NCBI RefSeq assembly: GCF_009906855.1
Contig: NZ_CP047650.1
Coordinates: 2,294,001 to 2,358,000, forward strand
Origin: Xylophilus rhododendri
GTDB lineage: Bacteria; Pseudomonadota; Gammaproteobacteria; Burkholderiales; Burkholderiaceae_C
Length of the DNA stretch: 64,000 nt
Direction of reading: 5' to 3'
Below the pieces are notes generated by a model. The model ran no database searches. It saw only the letters and a list, made by a program, of their open reading frames with translations, and had not been told where the DNA came from. Positions 63,695-64,000 of the stretch are shown one piece after another (position 1 is the stretch's first letter; each line of letters starts with the position of its first letter). The translations under genes and the position numbers were made by a program.

Positions 63695-64000
63695 TCAGCC
63701 CCTCATAAGCAAACGATCAAATTCATTGACAAGTTGCGGCATTTCGGGGCCCGGCGATTTGGCTTTAGGCCTAACGGCTAGCCAGCTCTTAAACAACGGC
63801 TCCATTCCGTAACCTGCAGCAACGGTACCGGTGGGGTCGCGTGCAGCAACATGAAAAACAGATATCTCCCCGAATTTTCCCATGTATGTCTCGATAAACC
63901 GGCGCTCAAAATCTTCCAACACTCCCTTGGCCACCGCTGCATCCGGACCAATCAACAAGTCCCATTTAGTAGTAACAATCTGAATTTCGCAGTCAATTGA
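63695..64000 (-). CDS. C-terminal part of a second GTPase (DO-GTPase2-like), cut by the window edge
   Basis: The frame is open from the window end. The first residues SIDCEIQIVTTKWDLLIG contain a G4-type TKxD motif (T-K-W-D), and the rest (AAVAKGVLEDFERRF, FHVAARDPTGTVAAGYGMEPLFKSWL) is the end of a GTPase domain, about 101 residues in the window. Its stop is 2 bases before the next start. The N-terminus with P-loop lies beyond 64000. It is the upstream gene of the operon. Confidence 0.7.
   Translation of the reverse strand, partial: SIDCEIQIVTTKWDLLIGPDAAVAKGVLEDFERRFIETYMGKFGEISVFHVAARDPTGTVAAGYGMEPLFKSWLAVRPKAKSPGPEMPQLVNEFDRLLMRG

Overview
The window is high-GC DNA (mostly GGC/GCC/CTG-type codons) with the gene content of a beta-proteobacterium of the order Burkholderiales, most like Comamonadaceae (Acidovorax/Variovorax/Xylophilus type). 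Pointers are a DUF4148 protein, a Bug-type (TctC) periplasmic binding protein, a VF530 protein behind htpG, a PhoH-YbeY pair, PurT and an AMP nucleosidase. I cannot name the species.

Layout. 0-16 kb is mostly housekeeping: a DUF4136 lipoprotein, a histidine phosphatase, a possible secreted clan-CD cysteine protease (1704-2765), ruvB and ruvA (split by an acyltransferase and a frameshifted ParB-like lipoprotein), phoH-ybeY, an HD-GYP-like protein, dtd, gor, a LysR regulator, a frameshifted TauE/SafE exporter and amn. 16-22.4 kb holds two tandem paralogous secreted Ig-like/DUF11 proteins. Their 3' parts are nearly the same at DNA level, and both promoters carry the same palindrome abutting the -10 box. 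22.4-35.9 kb: purT, a NodIJ-type ABC exporter, a 3-hydroxyacyl-CoA dehydrogenase, a LysR/FAD-oxidase/MFS catabolic set, a ketopantoate-reductase-like protein, htpG with VF530, an RluF-like pseudouridine synthase and sseA. 36-50 kb: a Fic protein lacking the catalytic His behind an AT-rich repeat region, an exported argininosuccinate-lyase-like protein, a LysR gene behind twin palindromes, mntH, a lipoprotein gamma-glutamyltransferase, small envelope proteins including an I78 inhibitor, an orphan gcvH, a class II aldolase, a Bug-PhzF-RidA operon and an AraC regulator. 50-59.4 kb: ychF, a translationally coupled glycosyltransferase-GMC oxidoreductase-epimerase cassette, a UbiH-like monooxygenase, dsbC and an M61 peptidase.

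At 59460 there is a tRNA-Met(CAT) with its own promoter and terminator. Everything to its right looks like an island: an orphan gene, an XRE regulator, a decayed IS3-family remnant and, from about 60.8 kb to the window edge, visibly AT-richer DNA. That last stretch carries a tightly packed minus-strand operon: a GTPase truncated by the window edge, a second P-loop GTPase, and a large protein whose N-terminus matches GTPase-associated protein 1 (GAP1). Together they look like a GTPase-centred biological conflict (probable defence) module, which is the most interesting system here.

Two genes (about 4.81 kb and 13.61 kb) are broken by an apparent single missing base in a C- or G-run. Either they are pseudogenes or the assembly has homopolymer errors.
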